Shown piece after piece: positions 1 to 7,276 of a stretch of 12,508 bases of DNA. Position numbers and translations under genes: made by a program. The notes below the pieces were generated by a model, which had not been told where the DNA came from, searched no databases, and saw only the letters and a list, made by a program, of their open reading frames with translations. Source of the stretch: Polaromonas sp. (GTDB lineage: Bacteria; Pseudomonadota; Gammaproteobacteria; Burkholderiales; Burkholderiaceae_C); the NCBI GenBank assembly GCA_025362825.1, contig JANYFF010000525.1, positions 1 through 12,508 on the forward strand. The letters run 5' to 3'. Position 1 is the first letter of the stretch. Every line of letters begins with the position of its first letter.

Positions 1-42
1 AACCAGCGTTACAAGCCATCGCGTACGACGGATCAACTGCAT
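1..42 (-). CDS. Truncated start of a divergent gene (5' end only, product unknown)
   Basis: On the - strand, 14 codons from an ATG at 42 to the window edge read MQLIRRTRWLVTLV. This is a basic stretch followed by hydrophobic residues, as at the start of a signal peptide or membrane anchor. An AAGGA motif lies at 48-44. It is only 1 nt from the ATG but 7 nt from an in-frame TTG at 36, so the TTG may be the true start. The gene would be divergent from carA and share its upstream region. The rest lies outside the window, so the product cannot be named. The call rests on a start signal and 14 codons only, so chance is a real alternative. Confidence 0.35.
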   Translation of the reverse strand, partial: MQLIRRTRWLVTLV

Positions 43-55
43 ATCCTTGTAACTG

Positions 56-83
56 CTGACCCGGGCCGCCGTCAAGTTATAAT
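56..83 (+). promoter_or_regulatory. Probable sigma70-type promoter of carAB
   Basis: A perfect TATAAT lies at 78-83, with CTGACC at 56-61 as a 4-of-6 match to the -35 box and a 16-nt spacer. Transcription would begin near 90, giving a leader of about 120 nt before the carA start. The reverse complement of the -10 region (TATAAC) could also serve the divergent gene at 1-42. An 8-bp inverted repeat (GTTACAAG at 8-15, CTTGTAAC at 46-53) lies just upstream and may be an operator, but I recognise no regulator site. Confidence 0.55.
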
Positions 84-105
84 CAGTGGCTTTTCAAAAC
101 ACAGC

Positions 106-190
106 TTCGCCCAAGCGCATACAAAGCAATCCCCCTCTCAAAAGCAGCCTGCAAAAGTCCTTTGATGACGAATGCGCGTGCTTGGGCGAA
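106..190 (+). promoter_or_regulatory. carA leader: long-range stem that may fold in the mRNA
   Basis: TTCGCCCAAG at 106-115 is the exact reverse complement of CTTGGGCGAA at 181-190. CGCAT at 116-120 also pairs with ATGCG at 172-176, leaving a 4-nt bulge (177-180). The result is a 15-bp stem enclosing 51 nt. It lies between the predicted transcription start and the carA ribosome binding site (GGAG, 204-207), so it is well placed to affect leader stability or translation. No U-run follows, so it is not a simple intrinsic terminator. A regulatory role is inferred. Confidence 0.45.
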
Positions 191-213
191 CCGTAACCAA
201 ACCGGAGAACCCA

Positions 214-1398
214 GTGCTTTTGTCTCTACAGGGAACATCAGGAAAATCCCCTCACGCCATTTTGGCGCTCGCAGACGGCACGGTCTTTATTGGCAATTCG
301 ATTGGCGCGCCTGGCGCCACGATCGGTGAGGTGGTGTTCAACACCGCCATGACCGGCTATCAGGAGATCCTCACGGACCCGAGCTATTGCCAGCAGATCG
401 TCACGCTCACCTATCCCCACATCGGCAATTACGGCATCAACGCCGAAGACGTCGAAGCTGAAAAAGTCCATGCGGCTGGCCTGATCATCAAAGACCTGCC
501 GCTGTTGGCATCGAATTTCCGCATGTCCATGACCCTGTCCGAGTACCTGGTCAAAGAGGGTACGGTGGCAATCGCCAATATCGATACGCGCCAGCTGACA
601 CGCCACCTGCGCAGCAAGGGCGCACAAAACGGTTGCATACTGGCCTTGCCTGCTGGCGAGGACGTCAGCCAGCCTGCGATTGAAAAAGCTGTTGCAGCCG
701 CTCGCGGCGTGCCCAGCATGTCCGGACTGGATCTGGCGAAAGTTGTCTCCGTGAAGCAGACCTACGAGTGGACCCAGACCGAGTGGAAGCTTGGCGCTGG
801 CTACGGGGTTCAGATCACCCCGAAATTCCATGTCGTCGCCTTCGACTTTGGCGTGAAGAAAAACATCCTGCGCATGATGGCCGAGCGCGGTGCGCGCATC
901 ACGGTTGTGCCGGCGCAGACACCTGCCGCTGATGTGCTCAAACTCAAGCCTGATGGCATCTTCCTGGCCAACGGCCCGGGCGATCCAGAGCCCTGCGATT
1001 ACGCGATTGCTGCTGTCCGTGAGCTGATTGAAACCGGCATCCCGACCTTCGGCATTTGCCTGGGCCACCAGATCATGGCGCTGGCCAGCGGCGCAAAAAC
1101 CTTCAAGATGAAGTTCGGCCACCACGGTGCCAACCACCCGGTCAAGGATCTTGACAATGGTCGCGTCAGCATCACCAGCCAAAACCACGGTTTTGCGGTC
1201 GATGAGAAGTCACTGCCTGCCAATCTGCGCCCGACGCACATCAGCCTGTTTGACGGCACACTGCAGGGCCTGGCCCGCACCGACAAACCGGCGTTCTGCT
1301 TCCAGGGTCACCCGGAAGCATCGCCCGGCCCGCACGATATTTCATACCTTTTTGACCGATTCACAGCCCTCATGGAACAGCATGGAGGGAACAAATAA
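214..1398 (+). CDS. carA: Carbamoyl-phosphate synthetase small (glutaminase) subunit
   Basis: CarA hydrolyses glutamine and channels ammonia to CarB to make carbamoyl phosphate for pyrimidine and arginine synthesis. I chose GTG at 214 (394 aa) over an in-frame ATG at 172 because GGAG at 204-207 sits 6 nt upstream and the protein then begins at the usual point, just before the conserved ALADGTVFIGNSIG segment. The ATG at 172 also lies inside the leader stem. The N-terminal CPSase small-chain domain covers roughly residues 1-190 and the class I glutamine amidotransferase domain the C-terminal half. The catalytic triad is Cys282 (in GICLGHQ), His366 and Glu368 (in GHPEA), a constant +13 offset from E. 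coli C269/H353/E355. The stop overlaps the carB start by one base (TAATG), so the subunits are probably translationally coupled. Confidence 0.97.
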   Translation: MLLSLQGTSGKSPHAILALADGTVFIGNSIGAPGATIGEVVFNTAMTGYQEILTDPSYCQQIVTLTYPHIGNYGINAEDVEAEKVHAAGLIIKDLPLLASNFRMSMTLSEYLVKEGTVAIANIDTRQLTRHLRSKGAQNGCILALPAGEDVSQPAIEKAVAAARGVPSMSGLDLAKVVSVKQTYEWTQTEWKLGAGYGVQITPKFHVVAFDFGVKKNILRMMAERGARITVVPAQTPAADVLKLKPDGIFLANGPGDPEPCDYAIAAVRELIETGIPTFGICLGHQIMALASGAKTFKMKFGHHGANHPVKDLDNGRVSITSQNHGFAVDEKSLPANLRPTHISLFDGTLQGLARTDKPAFCFQGHPEASPGPHDISYLFDRFTALMEQHGGNK

Positions 1399-4300
1399 TG
1401 CCTAAACGCACCGACATTAAAAGCGTCCTCATCATTGGCGCCGGCCCCATCATCATTGGTCAGGCCTGCGAGTTTGACTACTCCGGCGTGCAAGCCTGCA
1501 AGGCTTTGCGTGAAGAAGGCTACAAGGTCATCCTGATCAACAGCAACCCCGCCACGATCATGACCGACCCGGCCACCGCCGACGTCACCTACATCGAGCC
1601 CATCACTTGGCAGACCGTCGAAAAAATCATCGCCAAAGAGCGCCCTGACGCCATCCTGCCGACCATGGGCGGGCAGACGGCGCTTAACTGCGCACTTGAT
1701 TTGTGGCACAACGGCGTGCTTGAAAAATATAAGGTCGAGCTGATTGGCGCCAAGCCTGAAGCGATTGACAAGGCGGAAGACCGCCTGAAGTTCAAAGATG
1801 CGATGACGAAAATCGGCCTGGGTTCGGCCCGTTCCGGCATCGCGCACAGCATGGAAGAAGCCTGGACGGTGCAAAAAACTCTGGGCTTTCCGACCGTCAT
1901 TCGCCCCAGCTTCACGTTGGGCGGTACCGGTGGCGGTATAGCCTACAACTCCGAAGAATTTGAAGAAATTTGCAAGCGTGGCCTTGAAGCCTCGCCGACC
2001 AAAGAGCTGCTGATTGAAGAGTCGTTGCTGGGCTGGAAAGAGTACGAGATGGAAGTGGTGCGCGACACGGCCGACAACTGCATCATCGTTTGCTCGATTG
2101 AAAACCTTGACCCCATGGGTGTGCACACCGGTGACTCCATCACCGTGGCGCCAGCGCAAACGCTGACCGACAAGGAATACCAGATTCTGCGCAATGCATC
2201 GCTGGCGGTGCTGCGCGAAATCGGCGTTGATACCGGCGGCTCCAACGTGCAGTTTTCCATCAACCCGGCAGATGGACGCATGGTCGTGATCGAGATGAAT
2301 CCGCGCGTGTCGCGGTCATCCGCATTGGCGTCGAAAGCGACAGGATTTCCCATCGCCAAGGTCGCCGCCAAGCTGGCCGTGGGCTACACGCTGGACGAGC
2401 TGCGCAACGACATCACCGGCGGCGCCACGCCAGCGAGTTTTGAGCCTAGCATCGATTACGTGGTCGTCAAGATTCCGCGTTTCGCTTTCGAGAAATTCCC
2501 AACGGCTGATTCGCGTTTGACGACGCAGATGAAATCAGTCGGCGAAGTCATGGCCATGGGCCGTACTTTTCAGGAATCATTCCAGAAAGCACTGCGCGGC
2601 CTGGAAGTCGGCGTCGATGGCATGAACGAGAAAACGCAAGACCGCGAAGTGCTTGAAAAGGAACTGGGCGCACCAGGGCCTGACCGCATCTGGTACGTCG
2701 GCGACGCATTTGCCATGGGCATGAGCGTTGATGAAGTCTTTGCGTTGACCAAGATCGACCCGTGGTTTCTGGTGCAGATCGAGCAGATCGTCAAGATCGA
2801 ACTTGAGCTTGAAACGGTCACACTTGAGAGTATTGATAAAGGCACTTTGCGTACGCTGAAGCAAAAAGGTTTTTCCGATCGCCGGCTCGCCAGGCAGCTC
2901 AAGACCACCGATACCGCGATTCGTGAAAAGCGCATCGCGCTGGGTGTGCGCCCGGTCTACAAGCGTGTTGATACCTGTGCTGCAGAATTCGCCACCAACA
3001 CCGCTTACATGTACTCGACCTACGAGTCCGAAGGCAGCGAGTGCGAGGCAGCGCCTACCAACAAGAAAAAAATCATGGTGCTGGGCGGCGGACCCAACCG
3101 TATCGGCCAGGGCATCGAGTTTGACTATTGCTGCGTTCATGCGGCGCTGGCCATGCGCGAAGACGGCTACGAGACCATCATGGTCAACTGCAATCCCGAA
3201 ACGGTCTCAACCGACTACGACACCTCTGACCGCCTGTACTTTGAGCCGCTGACGCTTGAAGACGTGCTCGAAATTGTCGATAAGGAAAAGCCCTTTGGTG
3301 TGATTGTCCAGTACGGCGGCCAGACGCCCTTGAAGCTGGCGCTGGATCTTGAAGCCAACGGCGTGCCCATCATAGGCACCAGCCCTGACATGATTGATGC
3401 GGCCGAAGATCGCGAACGCTTCCAGAAACTGCTGCACGAACTCAAGTTGCGCCAGCCGCCCAACGCCACGGCCCGTACCGAACCGGAAGCGCTTGAAAAA
3501 GCTGCAGCGCTGGGCTACCCGCTGGTGGTACGCCCCAGCTATGTGCTGGGCGGCCGCGCCATGGAAATCGTGCATGAGCAGCGCGACCTGGAGCGCTACA
3601 TGCGCGAGGCCGTGAAGGTCAGCCATGACTCGCCCGTGCTGCTGGACCGTTTCCTCAATGACGCGATCGAGTGCGATGTGGACTGCATCCGCGATGCGCA
3701 GGGCAGCACCTTCATTGGTGGCGTGATGGAACACATCGAGCAGGCCGGCGTGCACAGCGGCGACTCGGCGTGTTCGTTGCCCCCTTATTCACTCAGCGCA
3801 GACACGGTCACCGAGATCAAGCGCCAGACCGCCGCCATGGCCAAGGCACTGAACGTGGTGGGTCTGATGAACGTCCAGTTCGCCATCCAGAACATCGACG
3901 GCAAAGACGTTATCTATGTGCTTGAAGTCAATCCGCGTGCTTCACGTACGGTGCCGTTCGTCAGCAAGGCTACCGGCATCCAGCTGGCCAAGGTGGCCGC
4001 GCGCTGCATGGTCGGTCAGTCGCTGGCATCGCAGGGCATCACGGCAGAGGTGACGCCGCCTTATTTCAGCGTGAAAGAAGCAGTATTCCCCTTCGTCAAG
4101 TTCCCTGGCGTGGACACGATTCTCGGCCCCGAGATGAAATCCACCGGCGAAGTCATGGGCGTCGGCAGGACTTTTGGCGAGGCGTTTGTGAAGTCCCAAC
4201 TGGGTGCCGGCACCAAGCTGCCGACTTCGGGCAAGGTCTTCCTGACCGTCAAGAACAACGACAAGCCGCGCGCTGTTGAAGTCGCACGCGCACTGAGCGC

Positions 4301-4628
4301 CATGAAGTTTGAAATCGTGGCGACCAAGGGTACGGCGGCTGCCATCAATGCCGCCGGCATTGCCTGCGGAGTGGTCAACAAAGTCACCGAAGGCCGGCCG
4401 CACGTTGTGGACATGATCAAGAACAACGAGATCGCGCTGGTCATCAACACCGTCGAAGAGCGCCGCAATGCGATTGCCGATTCGAGGCAGATCCGCACGT
4501 CGTCGCTGCTGGCCCGCGTCACAACCTTCACCACGATTGCCGGCGCAGAAGCGGCTGTCGAGGGCATGAAATACCTGGACAACCTCAGCGTCATTTCGGT
4601 CCAGGAAATGCACGCCCAACTCGCCTGA
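1398..4628 (+). CDS. carB: Carbamoyl-phosphate synthetase large subunit
   Basis: CarB makes carbamoyl phosphate from bicarbonate, ammonia and two ATP. At 1076 aa it is full length (E. coli 1073). It shows the duplicated ATP-grasp layout: a carboxyphosphate half opening with VLIIGAGPIIIGQACEFDYSG near residue 10, an oligomerisation segment around 400-555, and a second ATP-grasp half opening with IMVLGGGPNRIGQGIEFDYCC near 557. A C-terminal MGS-like allosteric domain runs from about 937. That domain keeps the ATKGT and NKVTEGRPH motifs, where UMP, IMP and ornithine effects are exerted in E. coli CarB, and ends with the typical ISVQEMHAQ. The ATG at 1398 has GGAGGGA at 1384-1390, 7 nt upstream, inside the end of carA. 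No broken or missing segment was seen. Confidence 0.98.
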   Translation: MPKRTDIKSVLIIGAGPIIIGQACEFDYSGVQACKALREEGYKVILINSNPATIMTDPATADVTYIEPITWQTVEKIIAKERPDAILPTMGGQTALNCALDLWHNGVLEKYKVELIGAKPEAIDKAEDRLKFKDAMTKIGLGSARSGIAHSMEEAWTVQKTLGFPTVIRPSFTLGGTGGGIAYNSEEFEEICKRGLEASPTKELLIEESLLGWKEYEMEVVRDTADNCIIVCSIENLDPMGVHTGDSITVAPAQTLTDKEYQILRNASLAVLREIGVDTGGSNVQFSINPADGRMVVIEMNPRVSRSSALASKATGFPIAKVAAKLAVGYTLDELRNDITGGATPASFEPSIDYVVVKIPRFAFEKFPTADSRLTTQMKSVGEVMAMGRTFQESFQKALRGLEVGVDGMNEKTQDREVLEKELGAPGPDRIWYVGDAFAMGMSVDEVFALTKIDPWFLVQIEQIVKIELELETVTLESIDKGTLRTLKQKGFSDRRLARQLKTTDTAIREKRIALGVRPVYKRVDTCAAEFATNTAYMYSTYESEGSECEAAPTNKKKIMVLGGGPNRIGQGIEFDYCCVHAALAMREDGYETIMVNCNPETVSTDYDTSDRLYFEPLTLEDVLEIVDKEKPFGVIVQYGGQTPLKLALDLEANGVPIIGTSPDMIDAAEDRERFQKLLHELKLRQPPNATARTEPEALEKAAALGYPLVVRPSYVLGGRAMEIVHEQRDLERYMREAVKVSHDSPVLLDRFLNDAIECDVDCIRDAQGSTFIGGVMEHIEQAGVHSGDSACSLPPYSLSADTVTEIKRQTAAMAKALNVVGLMNVQFAIQNIDGKDVIYVLEVNPRASRTVPFVSKATGIQLAKVAARCMVGQSLASQGITAEVTPPYFSVKEAVFPFVKFPGVDTILGPEMKSTGEVMGVGRTFGEAFVKSQLGAGTKLPTSGKVFLTVKNNDKPRAVEVARALSAMKFEIVATKGTAAAINAAGIACGVVNKVTEGRPHVVDMIKNNEIALVINTVEERRNAIADSRQIRTSSLLARVTTFTTIAGAEAAVEGMKYLDNLSVISVQEMHAQLA

Positions 4629-4666
4629 TGGTGGGTTAGTACGGGGCAGATCACAGCGTATTTGAA

Positions 4667-4686
4667 TTAAACTTGAAACTGTTTAA
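4667..4686. repeat. Small inverted repeat TTAAAC-N8-GTTTAA between carB and greA
   Basis: TTAAAC at 4667-4672 and GTTTAA at 4681-4686 are perfect inverted arms with an 8-nt spacer, in an AT-rich island directly before the terminator hairpin. The region could hold a greA promoter or operator, but no convincing -35/-10 pair was found. The function is unknown. Confidence 0.35.
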
Positions 4687-4727
4687 AAAAACGCCGCCGC
4701 CAGGTGACTGGTGGCGGTTTCGCTTTT
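4685..4727 (+). terminator. Intrinsic terminator between carB and greA, inside the greA leader
   Basis: Ten bases at 4694-4703 (CCGCCGCCAG) pair with 4708-4717 (CTGGTGGCGG), with one G-U pair and a GTGA tetraloop. TTTCGCTTTT follows at 4718-4727, and seven A lie upstream at 4685-4691, so it could also act in reverse. It would end the carAB transcript. Its end lies only a few bases before the greA ribosome binding site, so a greA transcript starting upstream of it would also cross it. Confidence 0.75.
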
Positions 4728-4742
4728 GCAGGAGCACAAAAC

Positions 4743-5219
4743 ATGGCAACCATCCCCATCACCAAGGTCGGCTCGGAGAAGCTCAAGGCTGAATTGCACC
4801 AGCTGAAAACCGTTGATCGTCCCTGGGTCATCAATGCCATTTCAGAGGCGCGTGCGCAGGGTGACCTGAGCGAAAACGCCGAGTACGAGGCTGCCAAGGA
4901 CAGGCAGGGCTTTGTTGAAGGCCGCATTCAGGAAATCGAAGGCAAGCTGTCGGTGGCGCAGATCATTGATCCGTCAGAGATGGATGCCGGCGGCAAGGTC
5001 GTGTTTGGCTCGACCATCGAGCTGCAGGACGAAGACTCCGGCAACAAGGTGACCTACCAGATCGTCGGCGAGGACGAGGCCGACATCAAGTTCGGCCGCG
5101 TCAACATTGGCTCGCCGATTGCTCGCGCCCTAATTGGTAAGGACGAGGGCGATACCGTAGACGTGATGGCGCCCGGCGGTATCAAGCGTTACGAAATCAT
5201 TGCCGTCATGTATATATGA
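4743..5219 (+). CDS. greA: Transcription elongation factor GreA
   Basis: GreA enters the secondary channel of RNA polymerase and stimulates cleavage of backtracked RNA 3' ends, rescuing stalled complexes. The protein has 158 aa, the same length as in E. coli. The N-terminal coiled coil (about 10-75) carries DLSENAEYEAA with Asp41 and Glu44, the acidic tip residues that help place the catalytic magnesium. The C-terminal FKBP-like domain (about 80-158) contains the typical GSPIARALIGKDEGD segment. ATG at 4743 has AGGAG at 4730-4734, 8 nt upstream. An in-frame GTG at 4704 was refused because it lies in the terminator loop. carB-greA adjacency is common in proteobacteria. Confidence 0.97.
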   Translation: MATIPITKVGSEKLKAELHQLKTVDRPWVINAISEARAQGDLSENAEYEAAKDRQGFVEGRIQEIEGKLSVAQIIDPSEMDAGGKVVFGSTIELQDEDSGNKVTYQIVGEDEADIKFGRVNIGSPIARALIGKDEGDTVDVMAPGGIKRYEIIAVMYI

Positions 5220-5267
5220 AGCCCGCGGCCCCTGCTGGCGAAGAGATGACCTGAAGGCGTTAAATTC

Positions 5268-5702
5268 GTGAAGCAACGCCTGGCGATATTTGCGGTAGCC
5301 CTCTGGTGGGGCAGTCTGACGACCTTGGGTTTTCTGGTCGTGCCCTTGCTCTTTATGCATCTGCCCAGCCCTGCTGCTGCGGGCGCCATGGCGGCAAAGC
5401 TTTTCACTGCGCAAACCTGGCTCAGCGTGGCCTGCACCATGCTACTGTTGATGATTTTCAATAGAAAAGATGCTGCAGCCCCCGTTGTACCAACGCATGC
5501 CGCTATCAAATTTGTAGTAATGGGACTGCTATTGGCCTTGCTGGTGGAGTTTGGCGTTTCGCCGCGCATTGTCAGTGCACGCGCCGAAGGCGGCAATCTC
5601 AAGCTCTGGCATGCGCTGGGCAGCGGCATGTATTTTTTGCAGTGGCTATGTGCCGGCCTCGCGCTGTGGCGCTTGAGTTCTCTGGATTCCGGCAAGAATT
5701 AA
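5268..5702 (+). CDS. DUF4149-type small inner-membrane protein
   Basis: This 144-aa protein has four likely membrane helices, at about residues 6-29, 48-65, 79-97 and 116-136. A short periplasmic or cytoplasmic stretch with WHALGSGMYFLQW lies near the last helix. The layout and that Trp-His/Gln-Trp motif match DUF4149 (TMEM205-like) proteins, whose function is not established. The start is GTG at 5268, with AAGG at 5254-5257. The gene follows greA by 48 nt on the same strand and is probably cotranscribed with it. The loop between helices 2 and 3 is encoded by a locally more AT-rich stretch (about 5460-5530) unlike the rest of the gene. Family assignment is from memory of the pattern. Confidence 0.8.
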   Translation: MKQRLAIFAVALWWGSLTTLGFLVVPLLFMHLPSPAAAGAMAAKLFTAQTWLSVACTMLLLMIFNRKDAAAPVVPTHAAIKFVVMGLLLALLVEFGVSPRIVSARAEGGNLKLWHALGSGMYFLQWLCAGLALWRLSSLDSGKN

Positions 5703-5720
5703 ACCAGGGCGTTACCAGTG

Positions 5721-5789
5721 CAGCCCCGGGCTCCCCCGAGAAAGCGACGCCCTCCTGGGGGGGGGGGGGCAGCGAAGCACGCAATGGGC
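5721..5789. repeat. GC-rich intergenic repeat, copy 1, with a 13-G run
   Basis: The convergent gap 5703-5860 holds CCCCGGGCTCCCCCGAG, then GACGCCCTCCT, 13 consecutive G at 5757-5769, and GCAGCGAAGCACG. The order of blocks (GGCTCC, GCCC-CTC, GGGGG-CAG, GAA, CACG) resembles the element at 9981-10054. Such elements are widespread between genes in Comamonadaceae as I recall them. It has small GC hairpins but no T-run, so it is not a standard terminator. The exact G count is at risk of sequencing error. Confidence 0.55.
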
Positions 5790-5860
5790 TGTTCTCTTGG
5801 TGGCGAGGCTTCGATACTTCAGCTTGAACGGTTGTTGGGTCTAAGCGAACGGTATGGGCA

Positions 5861-7276
5861 TTAGACACGCACCACGCGGCCGGGATTCATCAGGTTTTGC
5901 GGGTCCAGGGCCTGCTTGATGGCGCGCATCATGCCTAGAGCCACTGGCGATTTGTGATGCTCAAGCTTGTCCACTTTCAGGCTTCCCACGCCATGCTCTG
6001 CCGATATTGAACCGTCAAAGCGCCCGACGGAGTCATAGACGATGGTATTGACCTCTTCTTCATGGTCACGCAAGAAAGCCGCCATATCACCGCCCTCGGG
6101 TGCCTGTACGTTGTAGTGCAGGTTGCCATCACCCAGGTGGCCAAAATTGACCAGCCGCACGCCGGGAATGGCGGCCTGGAGCAAGGCGTCGGTTTGTTCG
6201 ACAAACTCGGGTATGCGTGAAACCGCTATCGAAATGTCGTGCTTGATGTTCAGGCCCTCTTCGGCCTGCGCCAGAGGAATGCTTTCGCGAATGTGCCACA
6301 GCTGGTGCGCCTGCGTGAGGCTTTCAGCGACCACCGCATCCGTCACGCAGCCTTGGTCCAGGGCTGTTTCGAGCAGGCGTTCGAATTGCTCGCGCGCATG
6401 ACTTTCCGACTCATGGTCGGAATTCTCCAGCAATACGCAAAACGGCGTGTCGGCATACAGCGGAACGCGTTGCTGCGGGAAGTGTTTGGCGACCAGGCTC
6501 AATGCGAACTGTCCCATGACTTCAAAACCTGTGAGGCCTGCACCGAGGTGCTCATGCGCCAGGCCGAGGAGCGTGACGGCGTGGTTCATCGAAGGAACTG
6601 CTGCCCATGCGGTCAAGCGCGCTGCAGGCATCGGATAAAGCTTCATGGTTGCAGCCGTGATGATACCGAGCGTACCTTCGCTGCCTATAAAAAGGTCGCG
6701 CAGGTCATAGCCGGTGTTGTCTTTGCGCAGACCGCTCAGGCCCCGCCAGGTGTCCCCCTGCGGCGTGACGACTTCAAGGCCCAGGCAAAGGTCGCGCGCA
6801 TTGCCGTAACGCACGACCTGCGTGCCGCCAGCGTTGGTGCCCAGATTGCCACCTATGGTGCAACTGCCTTCTGCTGCCAGACTCAGGGGGAATAAAAATC
6901 CGGCTTGTTCGGCTGTTTTCTGCAGCGTTTGCAGGATGCAGCCGGCCTCGACCGTCATGGTCAGGTTGGCGGCATCTATGCTGCGCACCGCGTTCATGCG
7001 CTGCAGGCTCAGCACAATCTGCTGGCCCGAGGTGTCTGGCGTCGAGCCACCGACCAGGCCGGTATTGCCGCCTTGTGCAACGATGCTCACGGCAGCGACT
7101 GCACAGGCTTTAACGACGCTGGAAACTTCTTCGGTGTTGGCGGGCCGCACTACGGCCATTGCTTTGCCCTGCAGGCGCTTTCGCCAGTCAAGTTCCCAGG
7201 CGGTGAGGTCGCCTCCAGAGAGCACATTGGATGACCCGACCAGGCCACGCAGGGTTTCAAGCAATGGTTGGTTCAT
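5861..7276 (-). CDS. FAD-linked D-2-hydroxyacid dehydrogenase (GlcD / D-lactate / D-2-hydroxyglutarate type)
   Basis: This 471-aa flavoprotein belongs to the FAD_binding_4 plus FAD-oxidase_C family, which oxidises D-2-hydroxy acids to 2-oxo acids. The PCMH-type FAD domain (about 40-215) shows the PP-loop-like VAQGGNTGLVGG at 66-77 and IGGNLGTNAGG at 141-151. The C-terminal domain has Arg330 (WHIRES), Lys345-His346, NFGHLGDGNLH at 377-387 with His380 and His387, and SAEHGVG at 425-431 with Glu427-His428. These are the metal- and substrate-binding positions of D-2-hydroxyglutarate dehydrogenase-like enzymes. The substrate cannot be fixed from sequence. The start is ATG at 7276, preceded by AGGAG (7286-7282); a 29-residue upstream extension was refused. 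Its start overlaps the DUF2069 stop by 4 nt (ATGA), so it is probably translationally coupled. Confidence 0.92.
   Translation of the reverse strand: MNQPLLETLRGLVGSSNVLSGGDLTAWELDWRKRLQGKAMAVVRPANTEEVSSVVKACAVAAVSIVAQGGNTGLVGGSTPDTSGQQIVLSLQRMNAVRSIDAANLTMTVEAGCILQTLQKTAEQAGFLFPLSLAAEGSCTIGGNLGTNAGGTQVVRYGNARDLCLGLEVVTPQGDTWRGLSGLRKDNTGYDLRDLFIGSEGTLGIITAATMKLYPMPAARLTAWAAVPSMNHAVTLLGLAHEHLGAGLTGFEVMGQFALSLVAKHFPQQRVPLYADTPFCVLLENSDHESESHAREQFERLLETALDQGCVTDAVVAESLTQAHQLWHIRESIPLAQAEEGLNIKHDISIAVSRIPEFVEQTDALLQAAIPGVRLVNFGHLGDGNLHYNVQAPEGGDMAAFLRDHEEEVNTIVYDSVGRFDGSISAEHGVGSLKVDKLEHHKSPVALGMMRAIKQALDPQNLMNPGRVVRV

Noticed and set aside
172..213. Upstream extension of carA to ATG at 172
   Set aside because: The added 14 residues are not typical of CarA, the ATG lies in the leader stem, and GTG at 214 has a well-spaced GGAG.
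165..326. Possible small upstream ORF beginning at ATG 165 and overlapping the carA start
   Set aside because: No ribosome binding site, and the composition looks like an out-of-frame reading of carA.
238..1188. Long - strand open frame of 316 codons opposite carA
   Set aside because: It is the antisense shadow of carA in GC-rich DNA; the translation is Arg/His-rich and unlike a real protein.
1308..4654. Several - strand frames opposite carB (for example 1308-2159, 2577-3140, 3942-4619)
   Set aside because: carB is intact and highly conserved on the + strand; these frames have no start signals or recognisable motifs.
4704..4742. GTG at 4704 as an earlier greA start
   Set aside because: It lies in the terminator loop; ATG at 4743 has AGGAG and gives the standard 158-aa length.
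5703..5860. Intrinsic terminator for the convergent DUF4149 and dehydrogenase genes
   Set aside because: GC hairpins are present, but no T-run follows them on either strand.
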